Positions 37,281-45,763 of a stretch of DNA of 64,000 bases are shown in pieces; positions within the stretch are counted from its first letter, which is position 1, and the number at the start of each line of letters is the position of its first letter. Source of the DNA: Roseiarcus sp963820775. Its GTDB lineage: Bacteria; Pseudomonadota; Alphaproteobacteria; Rhizobiales; Beijerinckiaceae. The translations under genes were made by a program, and so were the position numbers. Under the pieces are notes generated by a model, which saw nothing but the letters and a program-made list of their open reading frames with translations, did not search any database and had not been told where the DNA came from. The stretch covers positions 1 to 64,000 of the forward strand of contig CAWGBF010000009.1 of the NCBI GenBank assembly GCA_963820775.1. Direction: 5' to 3'.

Positions 37281-38159
37281 TCAAAGTGCGTCACGGGCTT
37301 CACGGGCGAACATCGCCAGTTGCTCTCGCTCGCTTTCCTCTGCGACGAGCAACGTTGTCAGCTTTCGACGGTCGACATGCTGCTCGATGCAGGTGCGGAC
37401 CAAGCCGCGAAGGGTTTCCGGATCAATGGCGTCGAGTTCAACGGATGCGCCGCCCGTCCACTTTTTCGAACGCGGATCGCTCGCCTTGGTCGGACGTGAG
37501 GGCAAACGCCAGGCGTCAATCTGGGCAGGCGTCACGGCCCGGCGCTCAAAATGAATCTCCGCGCGCGGCGCCATGTCTCTAAGGCTTTGCTCGATCGCAC
37601 GGGCGGCGTCAACTCCGGACGGGTCATGATCGCCGAACTGATAAATGAAGCACGGGCGTTTCTCCCGCGCCATCTGCTCGGCGGCCGAATGAAGGAAGGA
37701 CAGCGAGGGGTAGCCCTTTGCCGACATCAACGGCACATCGTAGTCGCTCGTCACCACATCGATGACGCCCGTCAGCGCGTCTTTCTCGATCCAGATTTCA
37801 ACATAGGCGTCGGCGTCATCCCATAAGCGGCGGCGGTAGAATTTCGCGGTCTCGGCTAGAGCGTGGGCGATGTTGGAATAGGCCCTTGGCCGGCGCATCC
37901 ACCTAGTCGCATCGGCGATCCAATCGAAGGGAAGCAACCCGTCGCGCCGCATGTCGGCCAGAGCTGTCGTCACCATTTGATAGCCGTTTTCCGTCTTCGG
38001 GATGAGGCCGCGGACGGTCGCTTGATAGAACACCTGCCGAACTGTCATCGGCTTCTGCTCGTCGACAATGGAGTACAGAGCGGTCCACCGTGCCTGCATC
38101 TCGACCTTGGTCGACCGGCGGCGTTTAGCAGGCGTGTATGATAAAGCTGACGCAGCCAT
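37281..38159 (-). CDS. Topo VI-A/Spo11-like protein with TOPRIM domain
   Basis: 292-aa protein. Residues 25-60 contain MTVRQVFYQATVRGLIP, like the winged-helix active-site strand of Topo VI subunit A, with Tyr45 as possible nucleophile. The TOPRIM part shows EIWIEKDALTG (Glu125) and FIYQFGDHDPSGVDAA with the DxD pair Asp177 and Asp179. No Topo VI-B ATPase is present. Its ATG overlaps the helicase stop (TGATG), so the two are co-translated. A role in DNA cleavage or recombination for the element is inferred; homologues in phages are usually called hypothetical. Confidence 0.72.
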   Translation of the reverse strand: MAASALSYTPAKRRRSTKVEMQARWTALYSIVDEQKPMTVRQVFYQATVRGLIPKTENGYQMVTTALADMRRDGLLPFDWIADATRWMRRPRAYSNIAHALAETAKFYRRRLWDDADAYVEIWIEKDALTGVIDVVTSDYDVPLMSAKGYPSLSFLHSAAEQMAREKRPCFIYQFGDHDPSGVDAARAIEQSLRDMAPRAEIHFERRAVTPAQIDAWRLPSRPTKASDPRSKKWTGGASVELDAIDPETLRGLVRTCIEQHVDRRKLTTLLVAEESEREQLAMFAREARDAL

Positions 38160-39506
38160 CAGAAAGCAGGCTCGGGCTCAGGCTGGAACGCATCGGCTAG
38201 TCCCTGCGCTGCTTGGAGCCGATCTCGCAGCGACAGGGATCGCTTGGCGTAAACCGCCTGCCGGCGCCCTTCCAGTTTCCATAGGCCGTCCTTGGCGTAA
38301 CTGTTGCGAACCGGAACATAGTCGCACTGTTCGAGCCGGTGCGGGATTTGGCGGCGGCTCTTGCGGTCGCGGAGCCATGCGGCAAGTTCGCCATCTGCGG
38401 ATTTGGCGATTCGATCAATGGTGAGCGCGGCCGGATTGCCGAGATGATCGATGATGTCGGCGAGTTCCGCGTCCTCTTGGGAGCGATTTGCTCCGACAAT
38501 ATCCCAAAAGGCTTCGGTCTTCGGCGGCGGCGCCTTGGGATCGAAGGCGGAGAGATTGAGCGTTGCAAGGTAGGCGGCGACATGTCCGAAACCGCCCGAA
38601 CTCGTACCAGCGCCAGAGAGCATTCCAGTATTCAGGCGTGAAGTCTTCCTTCGTCAGATCGGACCAAGCCACGAAATGGCGTCGATCGTCCGCCGGCAGA
38701 TAGAGACCGTCGGTTTTGTGATTGCTCGTTATGATCACGCCACAGCAGTTGGGGATGCTGTACTCCCGCAGGTTCTTCTCATCTATTCGCAGGACGTCGG
38801 GTGGCGCCGCGGTGAACGATTTCATGGCGTCGTAGAAAGAGAAGCGATCGAAATCGCCTAAGTCGTGCGCTTCGTTCACTCGAAGGATCGTGGCCTTGAG
38901 GAAGCCATTGAAGCGACCGAGGGCGTTTTTCGGCGACACTTCCGAGAAATTCCAGGGTCCGACCGCGCGCTTGGCCGGTTCGAGTAGCGTATCCTTTCCG
39001 ATGCCTTGCGCGCCGCCGAGCATGAGCGCGTGATTGATCTTCTCAAGCGGACGTTGAACGCGATGGGCAAGCCAACCGATTATGTGGTCATCGTTGTCGG
39101 GATAAACCTTCCGCACATGGTCGAGCCAGGGGCCGGCTTTGGCAGCGTCGCCGTGGGCGATCTCCGGCCCACGATATAGGTTGAAGCATCGCGCCCCTTC
39201 GTGCTTAGTCCAACCCCCGCCCGCAATGAGGCGGTTGCGGATCACGGTTGGCTCGCCTGGCGCCCATGTCATTTGCTCGACATACCGGTGCCGATCCAGC
39301 CATGTGGCGGCCGGCACCGATTTTCCGTTGTCCTCGATTGGCGCGATGCGTGCGTTGACCGAGCTCGCCGGCCATATTGCGCCTGTAGGAGCGAAAATGT
39401 AACCGTGGGTCGGCATGAAGGCGTGAAAGTCGTCGACAGAGATGCAAGCGCCGGGACGCGCGACCTCCTCGGCGTCGGTCATGAGCGACGGAAGCTCGGA
39501 ATCCAT
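38159..39506 (-). pseudogene. SF3/D5-type phage replicative helicase (DUF5906-like), frameshifted
   Basis: Replication helicase of phages and satellites. The N-terminal part has VDDFHAFMPTHGYIFAPTG and a TWAPGEPTVIRNRLI stretch. The ATPase shows LMLGGAQGIGKDTLL (Walker A, residues 164-173), ILRVNEAHDL (Walker B) and IITSNHK (sensor 1), then LPADDRRHFVAW. No primase active site is visible. The ATG overlaps the SSB-like stop. One extra T in the run read as aa at 38599-38600 shifts the frame after RWYE; the correct C-terminus (GGFGHVAAYLATLNL, to EPEPAF) is in the next frame. The span is 1348 nt, one over 449 codons. Confidence 0.82.
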
Positions 39507-39965
39507 CAACGCCACTCGGGGCCGAATGGGATCGAATCGTCGAGCGGAGCATATCCGCCAGGCCGCGGCGCCGCCCATGACCGCTCGGCGTGAAGTCTTG
39601 CCATTGGCCGCAGACCGCGCGCCCAATGGGCGGAACGTCTCAGCGCCCGGCTCATCAGCGCGCTTAGCTTTCGGTTTGCGGCGCGCGCTGACCACTCCGT
39701 CGACCACGATCGACCAATTCACCCGCGCGTCGCCGCTGTCGGGTTGATAGACGGAGGCGTCGATCTCGCCGGCGACCGCGATCGGATCGCCATCGGATAA
39801 GCGCCGGACTTCCTCGCACGCCGATTCGCTGAAGATGAACGCCTTAATCCAGCGCTTCTTGTCGCCGATCTTTTCGACGATCGTCGCCAGGGTATAGGGT
39901 TTTCCCGCTTTGCTGGTCTTTTCGATTGGTTGGCCGCTAAGGCAACCGGACGCAATTCCTCGCAT
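39506..39965 (-). pseudogene. SSB-like OB-fold protein, frameshifted
   Basis: Single-strand DNA-binding type protein: GKPYTLATIVEKIGDKKRWIKAFIFSE and GDPIAVAGEIDASVYQPDSG form the OB-fold half. The tail GGYAPLDDSIPFGPEWR, with the SSB-type acidic DDxIPF tip that binds partners, lies in another frame, so about one base is extra between 39,550 and 39,700. The span is 460 nt, one over 153 codons. As assembled, the shift fuses it to the helicase as one 516-codon frame; that fusion is an artefact of the indel, since stop and start overlap here (TGATG). Confidence 0.75.
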
Positions 39966-40055
39966 TGATGCGCTCCATCTCTTAGGGGAGCGGCCTTGAC
40001 CAGAAAGCGTGCAGCGCGTACTTCCAGGACCGTCGCTTGAACTGGAATACGCTGC

Positions 40056-40079
40056 GCCCCGCGGTCTCGGCCGCGGGGC
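40056..40079 (-). terminator. GC hairpin directly after the HTH gene
   Basis: 9-bp arms (40056-40064 with 40071-40079), 6-nt loop, immediately after the TGA of the HTH gene on the minus strand. No T run follows on that strand, so it may attenuate rather than end transcription. Confidence 0.45.
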
Positions 40080-40325
40080 TCATTTTTCGGCAGAGGCCTG
40101 TTCGGCGTCTTCTGCCGCCTTGCTGGCATCGACGAGTCGGCGCTCGACCGTGCGGACGCTGACGCCTAGCTCAGCCGCGAATTTCTTAATTGGAATAAGG
40201 ATATCCGACCCAGGAAGCGGGTCGTACGGAATCCCGGCGAGCTCAGCAATGTACTTGTCTTTCGCACTACGCAAAACGAACCGGCGCGGTCCTTGATAGA
40301 CTATGGAAGGGACTGTCGCAGACAT
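40080..40325 (-). CDS. HTH DNA-binding protein
   Basis: 81-aa protein with GSDILIPIKKFAAELGVSVRTVERRLVDA, a helix-turn-helix of the excisionase/MarR-like small regulator kind. Start ATG at 40,325 (MSATVPSIVYQG) is supported by the absence of family sequence upstream. It precedes the ssb-helicase genes, so it may control the replication module. The acidic C-terminal tail (AEDAEQASAEK) is unusual for such a short regulator. Confidence 0.6.
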   Translation of the reverse strand: MSATVPSIVYQGPRRFVLRSAKDKYIAELAGIPYDPLPGSDILIPIKKFAAELGVSVRTVERRLVDASKAAEDAEQASAEK

Positions 40326-40387
40326 GGGATACCTCGTCGTGAAGATGAGACGAGGCGGTTGTCCCATGCGTTTTTTCCGCCAACCGG

Positions 40388-41167
40388 TTAGCGGCAAATA
40401 ATTTTTTTCGGCGCCTTGGCCCTCGCCTTTGTCACCTGGGAGGGAATGCTCGAAATCTTAAGTTTGCGCGTCCGGATGCGCTTGACGGCCTTGCTGGACT
40501 TCTGGGCCAACGCGAGGGGTTCAGTTGTGAGAATCCTCAACCCATCACTCGAAAGTTCAAATTCGCCACTCGTGTCGTTCACAAGCGCGGCCTCAATCTC
40601 TTTCGCGGTGGCGTCTGGATTCCGCTTGAGATGGCCGACAAAGAATTTCATAAAAGGGCTCTCCGCATTCGGGCGAGATTTGCGCGCCGTTTTCCGTTGG
40701 CGAAGCGTTTGCACACGTAGGAACGAGCACAATTCGCTGACCTTCGTCATGGCCTCGACAAGCCGGAAATCGAAGCCCTCCCGATAGGGTTCAAAGCCAG
40801 GCTCGGTCGCTTCTGCGCGCTCAAGTGCTTCGAGCAGCGGCCGCATCTGACGCGCTGTGCGCGCCAACTCGCGCCAATGGTCTTCCTCCTCCTCGGTCTC
40901 GTCCTCGCCGCGCGCGTTGGCCTCTAAAATTCCGCTCGCAAGCGCTTCCAACCTGTCGACTTCGGCCCTTTTGGCGGCGATGAAATCCCGGTCGGATATA
41001 TGCGGAGCCGCGGCCACTCTGATCGCCGCGATTTCAGCGTCACGCCGCGCCGCTCTCTCGGCAGCCCCATCGCTTTCCGGCGTCGCCGGCGACTTTCTAT
41101 TGCGCAGCCTGGCGAGCATTTCATCGCGGTCATGCGTCTTGACTGGATCGGTCACGAGCGTCATCAC
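40388..41167 (-). CDS. Hypothetical helical protein next to integrase
   Basis: 259-aa protein with long helices (AAERAARRDAEIAAIRVAA; AKRAEVDRLEALASGILEA; DHWRELARTARQMRPLLEALERA), and a basic C-terminus (SSKAVKRIRTRKLKISSIPSQVTKARAKAPKK). Its ATG overlaps the integrase stop by 4 nt, so it is in the integrase operon. No domain recognised. Confidence 0.55.
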   Translation of the reverse strand: MMTLVTDPVKTHDRDEMLARLRNRKSPATPESDGAAERAARRDAEIAAIRVAAAPHISDRDFIAAKRAEVDRLEALASGILEANARGEDETEEEEDHWRELARTARQMRPLLEALERAEATEPGFEPYREGFDFRLVEAMTKVSELCSFLRVQTLRQRKTARKSRPNAESPFMKFFVGHLKRNPDATAKEIEAALVNDTSGEFELSSDGLRILTTEPLALAQKSSKAVKRIRTRKLKISSIPSQVTKARAKAPKKIICR

Positions 41168-42420
41168 CCCCTTGCGGTCGCGAGCTCGACGACGTTCTCG
41201 GCTTGGCGACCGTTGACGATCGCATCAAGCCGGCGCGCCCATTGGTCGAGGGCCTGGCGCTTCTCGGCCGTGTACTTGTACCGTTGGTAGACGCCGACGA
41301 TTCCAGCGCGGCTGCCTGAAATATGGCCGAGGACGGCTTCAGTCACTTCAAGCCGCACGCCGAGCTGTTGAAGGTTTGTGGCAACGGTGCGGCGCAAATC
41401 GTGCAGCGTCCAATGTAACAGAGCCGCGACGCCGCGATCTTCTTTGAGGATCTCGACCGCCGCAGCATCGATCGCTCGTTTGGCCTTTGAGAAGCCGGAA
41501 ACGGACGATTGGCCCGTGGTCGTGAAAACGAATCCCGACTTGCCGGCAATTCGAGGCAGATCCTTGAGAATCTCGACCGCCGTATGGCTCAGCGGAATTT
41601 CGTGTGCTTCTCCGTTCTTGGTCCTCGCCGCCGGGATCGTCCATGTCCTCGCGTCGAGGTCGATTTCGGCCCATGTTCCTGCGGCGATCTCATCGCGCCG
41701 CGCGCCTGTCAGCAGCAAGAGCTTACCGATCTCGCCGAACGGCCAACCGATCAACTCTAAAGCTCGCCACACAATGCGGATTTCGTCGTCGCGCAAGACG
41801 CGATCACGAGCTTGTTCCGGCGCCGGCGCGCTCTTCGGCATCGGCGACGTCTTGATCATGTCTCGGTCGAGCGCCCAATTGAACAATTGCCTCAGCGTCG
41901 CGTGTACGCGATTGGCCGTGATCGGCGAGCCCCGATCGACGATCTCATCAAGCAGGTCGAGAACGTCAGACTTAGTGATCGCTCCGATGTGTTTGTGTCC
42001 GAGCTTCGGATGAATTTCCACGCGGAATTGGCGCTCGATTTCCTTGCCCCATGCGGCGCCGACCTCGCGCTTCACGTATCGGTCGACATAAGACGTTGCG
42101 ACCTTATTGAACCGCCTGTCCTCCGCCTCACGCTCGGTCTTGCGGGCGTGCCTGGCGTCCTTCTTTGCTGTCGCCGGATCCTTGCCGCCAGCCACCTCGC
42201 CAAGGACTTCCTGCGCCCTTCGGCGGGCCGTGGCGAGGTCGATATTTGGATAGGCGCCGAGCGTCAGCTTTCGAGGTTTGCCATCTGCGCGGTAGCGAAC
42301 CGCCCAACTCTTTGCGCCCGTTGGCTGAACGACGAGATAAAGGCCGCTGATCTTGCCGTCGGGCGCCTCCTGGCGCTTATCGGGGATCGGCAGATTTTTG
42401 ATCTTGAGGTCCGTAAGCAT
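41164..42420 (-). CDS. int: Tyrosine integrase (P4-like)
   Basis: 418-aa tyrosine recombinase that integrates and excises the element at tRNA-His. N-terminal DUF4102/arm-binding domain: GLYLVVQPTGAKSWAVRYRADGKPRKLTLGAYP. Catalytic residues: Arg in LLLTGARRDEIAAGTW, His-x-x-Arg in LHDLRRTVATNL, His in LGHISGSRAGIVG and Tyr in VYQRYKYTAEK. The length is typical of P4-type integrases. The gene starts 156 nt inside attR and reads into the element. Confidence 0.92.
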   Translation of the reverse strand: MLTDLKIKNLPIPDKRQEAPDGKISGLYLVVQPTGAKSWAVRYRADGKPRKLTLGAYPNIDLATARRRAQEVLGEVAGGKDPATAKKDARHARKTEREAEDRRFNKVATSYVDRYVKREVGAAWGKEIERQFRVEIHPKLGHKHIGAITKSDVLDLLDEIVDRGSPITANRVHATLRQLFNWALDRDMIKTSPMPKSAPAPEQARDRVLRDDEIRIVWRALELIGWPFGEIGKLLLLTGARRDEIAAGTWAEIDLDARTWTIPAARTKNGEAHEIPLSHTAVEILKDLPRIAGKSGFVFTTTGQSSVSGFSKAKRAIDAAAVEILKEDRGVAALLHWTLHDLRRTVATNLQQLGVRLEVTEAVLGHISGSRAGIVGVYQRYKYTAEKRQALDQWARRLDAIVNGRQAENVVELATARG

Positions 42421-42473
42421 GTTACCCAGCCTCTCTGAGGGTAACGCAAAGTCGGCGTCTTGCGCTGTTACCC
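42421..42473. promoter_or_regulatory. GTTACCC repeats upstream of integrase
   Basis: GTTACCC (42421-42427) with its inverse GGGTAAC (42439-42445) and a third copy GTTACCC (42467-42473), between the integrase start and attR. They fit operator or integrase arm sites. Confidence 0.45.
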
Positions 42474-42575
42474 TTTGTCGGCGACATTAGCGGAAGATAG
42501 GGCGTATAGCAAGGAAAATAAGGCGATGTTAGGAGCGACGTGTTTAGATTTGTCGGCCTCTGTCGCGCTTGCCGA

Positions 42576-42627
42576 CTAGATTGTGGATCTAGAGGTCCCC
42601 CGTTCGAGCCGGGGTGGCGGTACCATC
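42576..42627. repeat. attR (partial tRNA-His copy)
   Basis: 52-bp perfect copy of the 3' half of tRNA-His (25603-25654), without the 5' half, so it does not form a tRNA. Confidence 0.9.
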
Positions 42628-42662
42628 GCAAATCAAAAACTCACACTTTCATTTGGATGGAA

Positions 42663-42792
42663 TCGTCATTGCGAGGAGCCGTAGGACGTCGAAAGACGCC
42701 TGTCTTTCGACGGGCTATGGCGACGCCGCGATCCAGAGGGCCGTAAGGTAGCTGACGACTCCTGGATTGCTTCGCTTCGCTCGCAATGACGA
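42663..42792. repeat. Palindromic dispersed repeat (REP/MITE-like)
   Basis: 130-bp unit with perfect 13-bp terminal inverted repeats (42663-42675 and 42780-42792) and inner cgatccag/ctggattg arms. This resembles the CATTGCGAG...CAATCCAG dispersed repeat common in Hyphomicrobiales genomes. Confidence 0.65.
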
Positions 42793-42910
42793 TCGCGGTT
42801 CGATCCAAGTGCAGTTCGCTCTCGACGCTGGGCTCGTTTTCGCCGGCGCGCCCGACACGTTGGACGCTCTTCGGGGCCAATTGACCGGTCGCCCTGGCTA
42901 TTAGCCAACT

Positions 42911-43561
42911 CTACCTTCGCCCCGTGCGCGCCGCAATTTTTGCGCGCGGCGGGTTCTGAGGGCCGTAGGTTGCAAAACCGCGCGCGGTTTCAGCGATCTG
43001 CTCATTGGTCAGGATGAACGGATCGCCGAGCGCGAGCGACAGATAATATTGCCGCTAATATTGCCGCGCGATCGTCTCGAGTTCGACCGCGAACCACATC
43101 GCCTTCTCCAAGTTGGCGCCGAGCGCGAGCATGCCATGATTGGCGAGCAGGCAGCCGTTTCGTCCCTCGAGGGCTTTCAGGGCGAGGTCCGATAGTTCCT
43201 TCGTTCCGTAGCGGGCATAGCCAGCGCAGCGAATCGTTGCTCCCCCGAAGGCCGCGATCATATAGTGACACGCCGGTATCTCTTTGCGGGCTATCGCGAG
43301 CACGGTCGCGTAAGTCGAATGCGTATGCACGACCGCGCCAACGTCCGGTCGCAACTTGGTGATGTCGAAGTGAAACCGCCATTCCGTCGATGGTTTCAAC
43401 GGTCCGCTCCAGGAGCCGTACTCTCCGTCGAGCTGCATCGCGGCGATCGTGTCTGGCGTCATGGCGTCGTAGGGCGTGGCGGACGGAGTGATGAGCAGGA
43501 CGTCCTTGTAGCGGGCGGAAATGTTGCCCGACGTGCCCTGATTGAGTCCCGCAGCGTTCAT
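42911..43561 (-). pseudogene. Class II aldolase/adducin family protein, interrupted
   Basis: Fuculose-phosphate-aldolase-like protein: GLNQGTSGNISARY and LLITPSATPYDAM, metal-binding HTHSTYATVLA, then LLANHGMLALGANLEKAM. The frame stops at TAG (43055-43057) after ETIARQY. That stop is made by a 12-bp perfect tandem duplication (43044-43055 and 43056-43067); without it the frame continues YYLSLALGDPFILTNEQIAETARGFATYG to 42,911. The N-terminal 10-15 residues also seem missing or out of frame. Confidence 0.82.
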
Positions 43562-43712
43562 CCATTTCGTCCCTTGTCATTGATCCGCCCTCTTACGTTG
43601 CTGTCGCGCGCCACCGCCTCTTTATCTCCTGACACGTCGATTGCATCACGAAAAAAAATCTCACGCCAAGAAAAAAATAACAGCGAGCGCGCTCAGACCG
43701 GAGTACGCCGCT

Positions 43713-44776
43713 TGAACAGAGACCTCGCGCGTCCGAGGCCGATCATCTCCATCATCGGTGATCGCTTCATGCTGCCATGCATGTTTGAGAGAGCGATCCG
43801 GCGGAAGCGCGGAGAAACTGCCGAGATCAGATCCCATGAGATGCCCTGGCCGGATGAGCCGATGGAGCATGGATATGTTAAGCCGGGAATGGAGGGGCTG
43901 AAGGAATATCAGGGCGCGGCTGACGAAGTGGTGGCGCATATGAACGGCGCCGAGATCGCCGTCACCCATCTCGCACCCTTCTCCGCCGGAGTGCTCGAGC
44001 GGCTGCCCCGATTGCAGCTCATGGCCGTCGCTCGCGGGGGGCCCGGTGAACATCGACGTGGCCGCGGCGCGCAAACGCAAGATTCGCGTCGCCGATACTC
44101 CGGGACGGAATGCGTCCGCAGTCGCCGAATTCACCATCGGCGCCATCCTTGCCGAGACTCGGCTCATAATGAAAGGGCATGAAAGCCTGCGTCGCGTCGA
44201 ATGGCGGGGCGACCTCTAGCGCGCCGATCTTACCGGCGAGGAATTGTCGGAAATGACGGTCGGCGTGATCGGCTATGGCCATATAGGGACCAAGGTCGTG
44301 CGCATCCTCAAGGCGTTCGGCTGCCGGACTCTCGTCTGCGACCCTTATGTTCAGCTCTCGGCCGAGGATTTGCGAGATGGGGTCGTTCAGGTCTCGCTTG
44401 AAACGATCTTGCGCGAGAGCGATGTAATAACGCTGCACGCGCGGGTCACCGAGGAGACGCGTGGGTTCATTGGCCAACAACAATTCGAGCGGATGAAGCC
44501 AGGCGCCCATATTTCGTGAATACGGCCCGAGGGCCGATGGTCGACTACGAAGCATTAACGGAGGCGCTCAAGAGGCGGCATTTGCGCGGGGCCGCGATTG
44601 AAACCTTCGCCACCGAGCCAGCGCCCTCCAACATGGAATTGCTTCAGCTCGATAACGTCACCTTGACGCCGCATATCGCGGGCGCATCGGTCAAGACGGT
44701 GAAATTCGCTGCCGAAGCTGCGGCAGAAGAAGTTCGCCGCTATTTTGCAGGGGAGAGTCCTCTCAATCCGTGCTAG
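43713..44776 (+). pseudogene. D-2-hydroxyacid dehydrogenase, three lesions
   Basis: Multi-lesion remnant. Family signs in order: LERLPRLQLMAVARGGP, ASAVAEFTIGAILAETR, nucleotide motif VGVIGYGHIGTKVVRI, ITLHARVTEETRG, VNTARGPMVDYEAL, and TLTPHIAGAS with the catalytic His. Lesions: one extra base in the G/C run at 44036-44044; TAG at 44217-44219 between GDL and RADLTGEEL; one T too few at 44512-44514. The start is uncertain. It is divergent from the broken aldolase; together they may be a lost sugar-acid pathway. Confidence 0.8.
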
Positions 44777-44875
44777 GCCGTGCGCCATGCGACCTCTTCC
44801 GGGCGCAATTGCGAACTCGGAACGACGCAAGACCTCGCCGCCGACTTCGACCTCGGGGCAGCGTCAATGGCGCAG

Positions 44876-45670
44876 TTAAGCAGCCCCACGCAAGAGTCCG
44901 AGCAGCTCGCGATGCATGATCTCGTTGCCGCAGCAGATGGAGCCAGTCTCGAGGAAATCGGCCTCGCCGTCGGCGCCGGTCACAAAGCCGCCGGCTTCGC
45001 GGATCAGGAGCGAGCCAGCTGCGATGTCCCAGGAATTCAGCCCTCGCTCCCAGAAGGCGTCGAAGCGGCCGGCTGCGACATAGGCCAGATCGAGCGCGGC
45101 GCAGCCCATCCGCCGGACATTGACGACGCGGGCCATCACGGTTGCAAGCTCGGCTCGAAACCGAGGATGCTGCGCCGCCTTGCCGAGATGGGGAATGCCG
45201 CAACCGAAGATCGCCTGCGACAACTCGCTGCGCCCCGCCACACGCAGGCGACGATTGCCGCCGAACGCGCCCTGACCCTTCTCGGTCACATACATGTCGT
45301 CGTTGGCCGGATTGTAGATGACGCCGGCGACAATCTGCCCCTCGCGCTCCAGCCCGATTGAGATCGCGAACAAGGGAATGGCGTGAAGGAAATTCGTCGT
45401 CGCATCGAGCGGATCGATATGCCAGGTATGGCTCTTGTCGGTTCCCTCGACGCGCCCACTCTCCTCCAGGACGAAGCCGTAGCCGGGACGCGCCTTGGCG
45501 AGCTCCTCATAAAGAGTCTTCTCAGCGCGCTTGTCGGCAAGACTGACAAAGTCGCCTGGGCCCTTCATCGACACTTGCAGTTCGCTGACTTCGCCGAAAT
45601 CACGTTTGAGACCGCGACCGGCCTTGATCGCGGCGCTGGTCATCACGGTCATCAAGGCGGATCGGATCAT
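44876..45670 (-). CDS. suhB: Inositol monophosphatase family protein
   Basis: 264-aa Mg-dependent phosphatase of the IMPase/SuhB family. Metal residues are in GFVLEESG (Glu), IDPLDATTNFLH (two Asp) and GLNSWDIAAG (Asp). In the second motif the usual Gly of DPLDGTxNF is Ala (DPLDATTNF), which may affect activity but still leaves the ligands. Substrate likely inositol 1-phosphate or a related phosphate. Convergent with the hydroxyacid dehydrogenase remnant. Confidence 0.88.
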   Translation of the reverse strand: MIRSALMTVMTSAAIKAGRGLKRDFGEVSELQVSMKGPGDFVSLADKRAEKTLYEELAKARPGYGFVLEESGRVEGTDKSHTWHIDPLDATTNFLHAIPLFAISIGLEREGQIVAGVIYNPANDDMYVTEKGQGAFGGNRRLRVAGRSELSQAIFGCGIPHLGKAAQHPRFRAELATVMARVVNVRRMGCAALDLAYVAAGRFDAFWERGLNSWDIAAGSLLIREAGGFVTGADGEADFLETGSICCGNEIMHRELLGLLRGAA

Positions 45671-45763
45671 GGAGATCTTTCATCGGCGTCAGGAAGCCAA
45701 GGGAGGTTTATGGAAGCCCTCGCCCCGACGCAACCGCGCACAGCGCGCGCCGCTAGGACCGGC

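Larger units (their letters stand above)
25603..42627. mobile_element. 17-kb satellite-like element integrated in tRNA-His
   Basis: Bounded by a 52-bp perfect direct repeat (25603-25654 and 42576-42627) that starts in the anticodon stem of tRNA-His and runs through CCA. A tyrosine integrase gene ends the right side. The right half encodes a replication and packaging module (integrase, 259-aa protein, HTH, SSB-like, SF3 helicase, TOPRIM protein, putative TerS, TerL, three small proteins), nearly all on the minus strand. No portal, capsid, protease, tail or lysis gene was found. The left half is cargo. The content fits a P4/PICI-like satellite or a prophage that lost its structural genes. Confidence 0.82.

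Noticed and set aside
38415..39965. SSB-helicase fusion protein of 516 residues
   Set aside because: Overlapping TGATG and an SSB-type tail in another frame show two genes joined by a frameshift.
42576..42627. Second tRNA-His gene
   Set aside because: Only the 3' half is present; the 5' acceptor strand and D-arm are absent, so it is an attachment-site copy.
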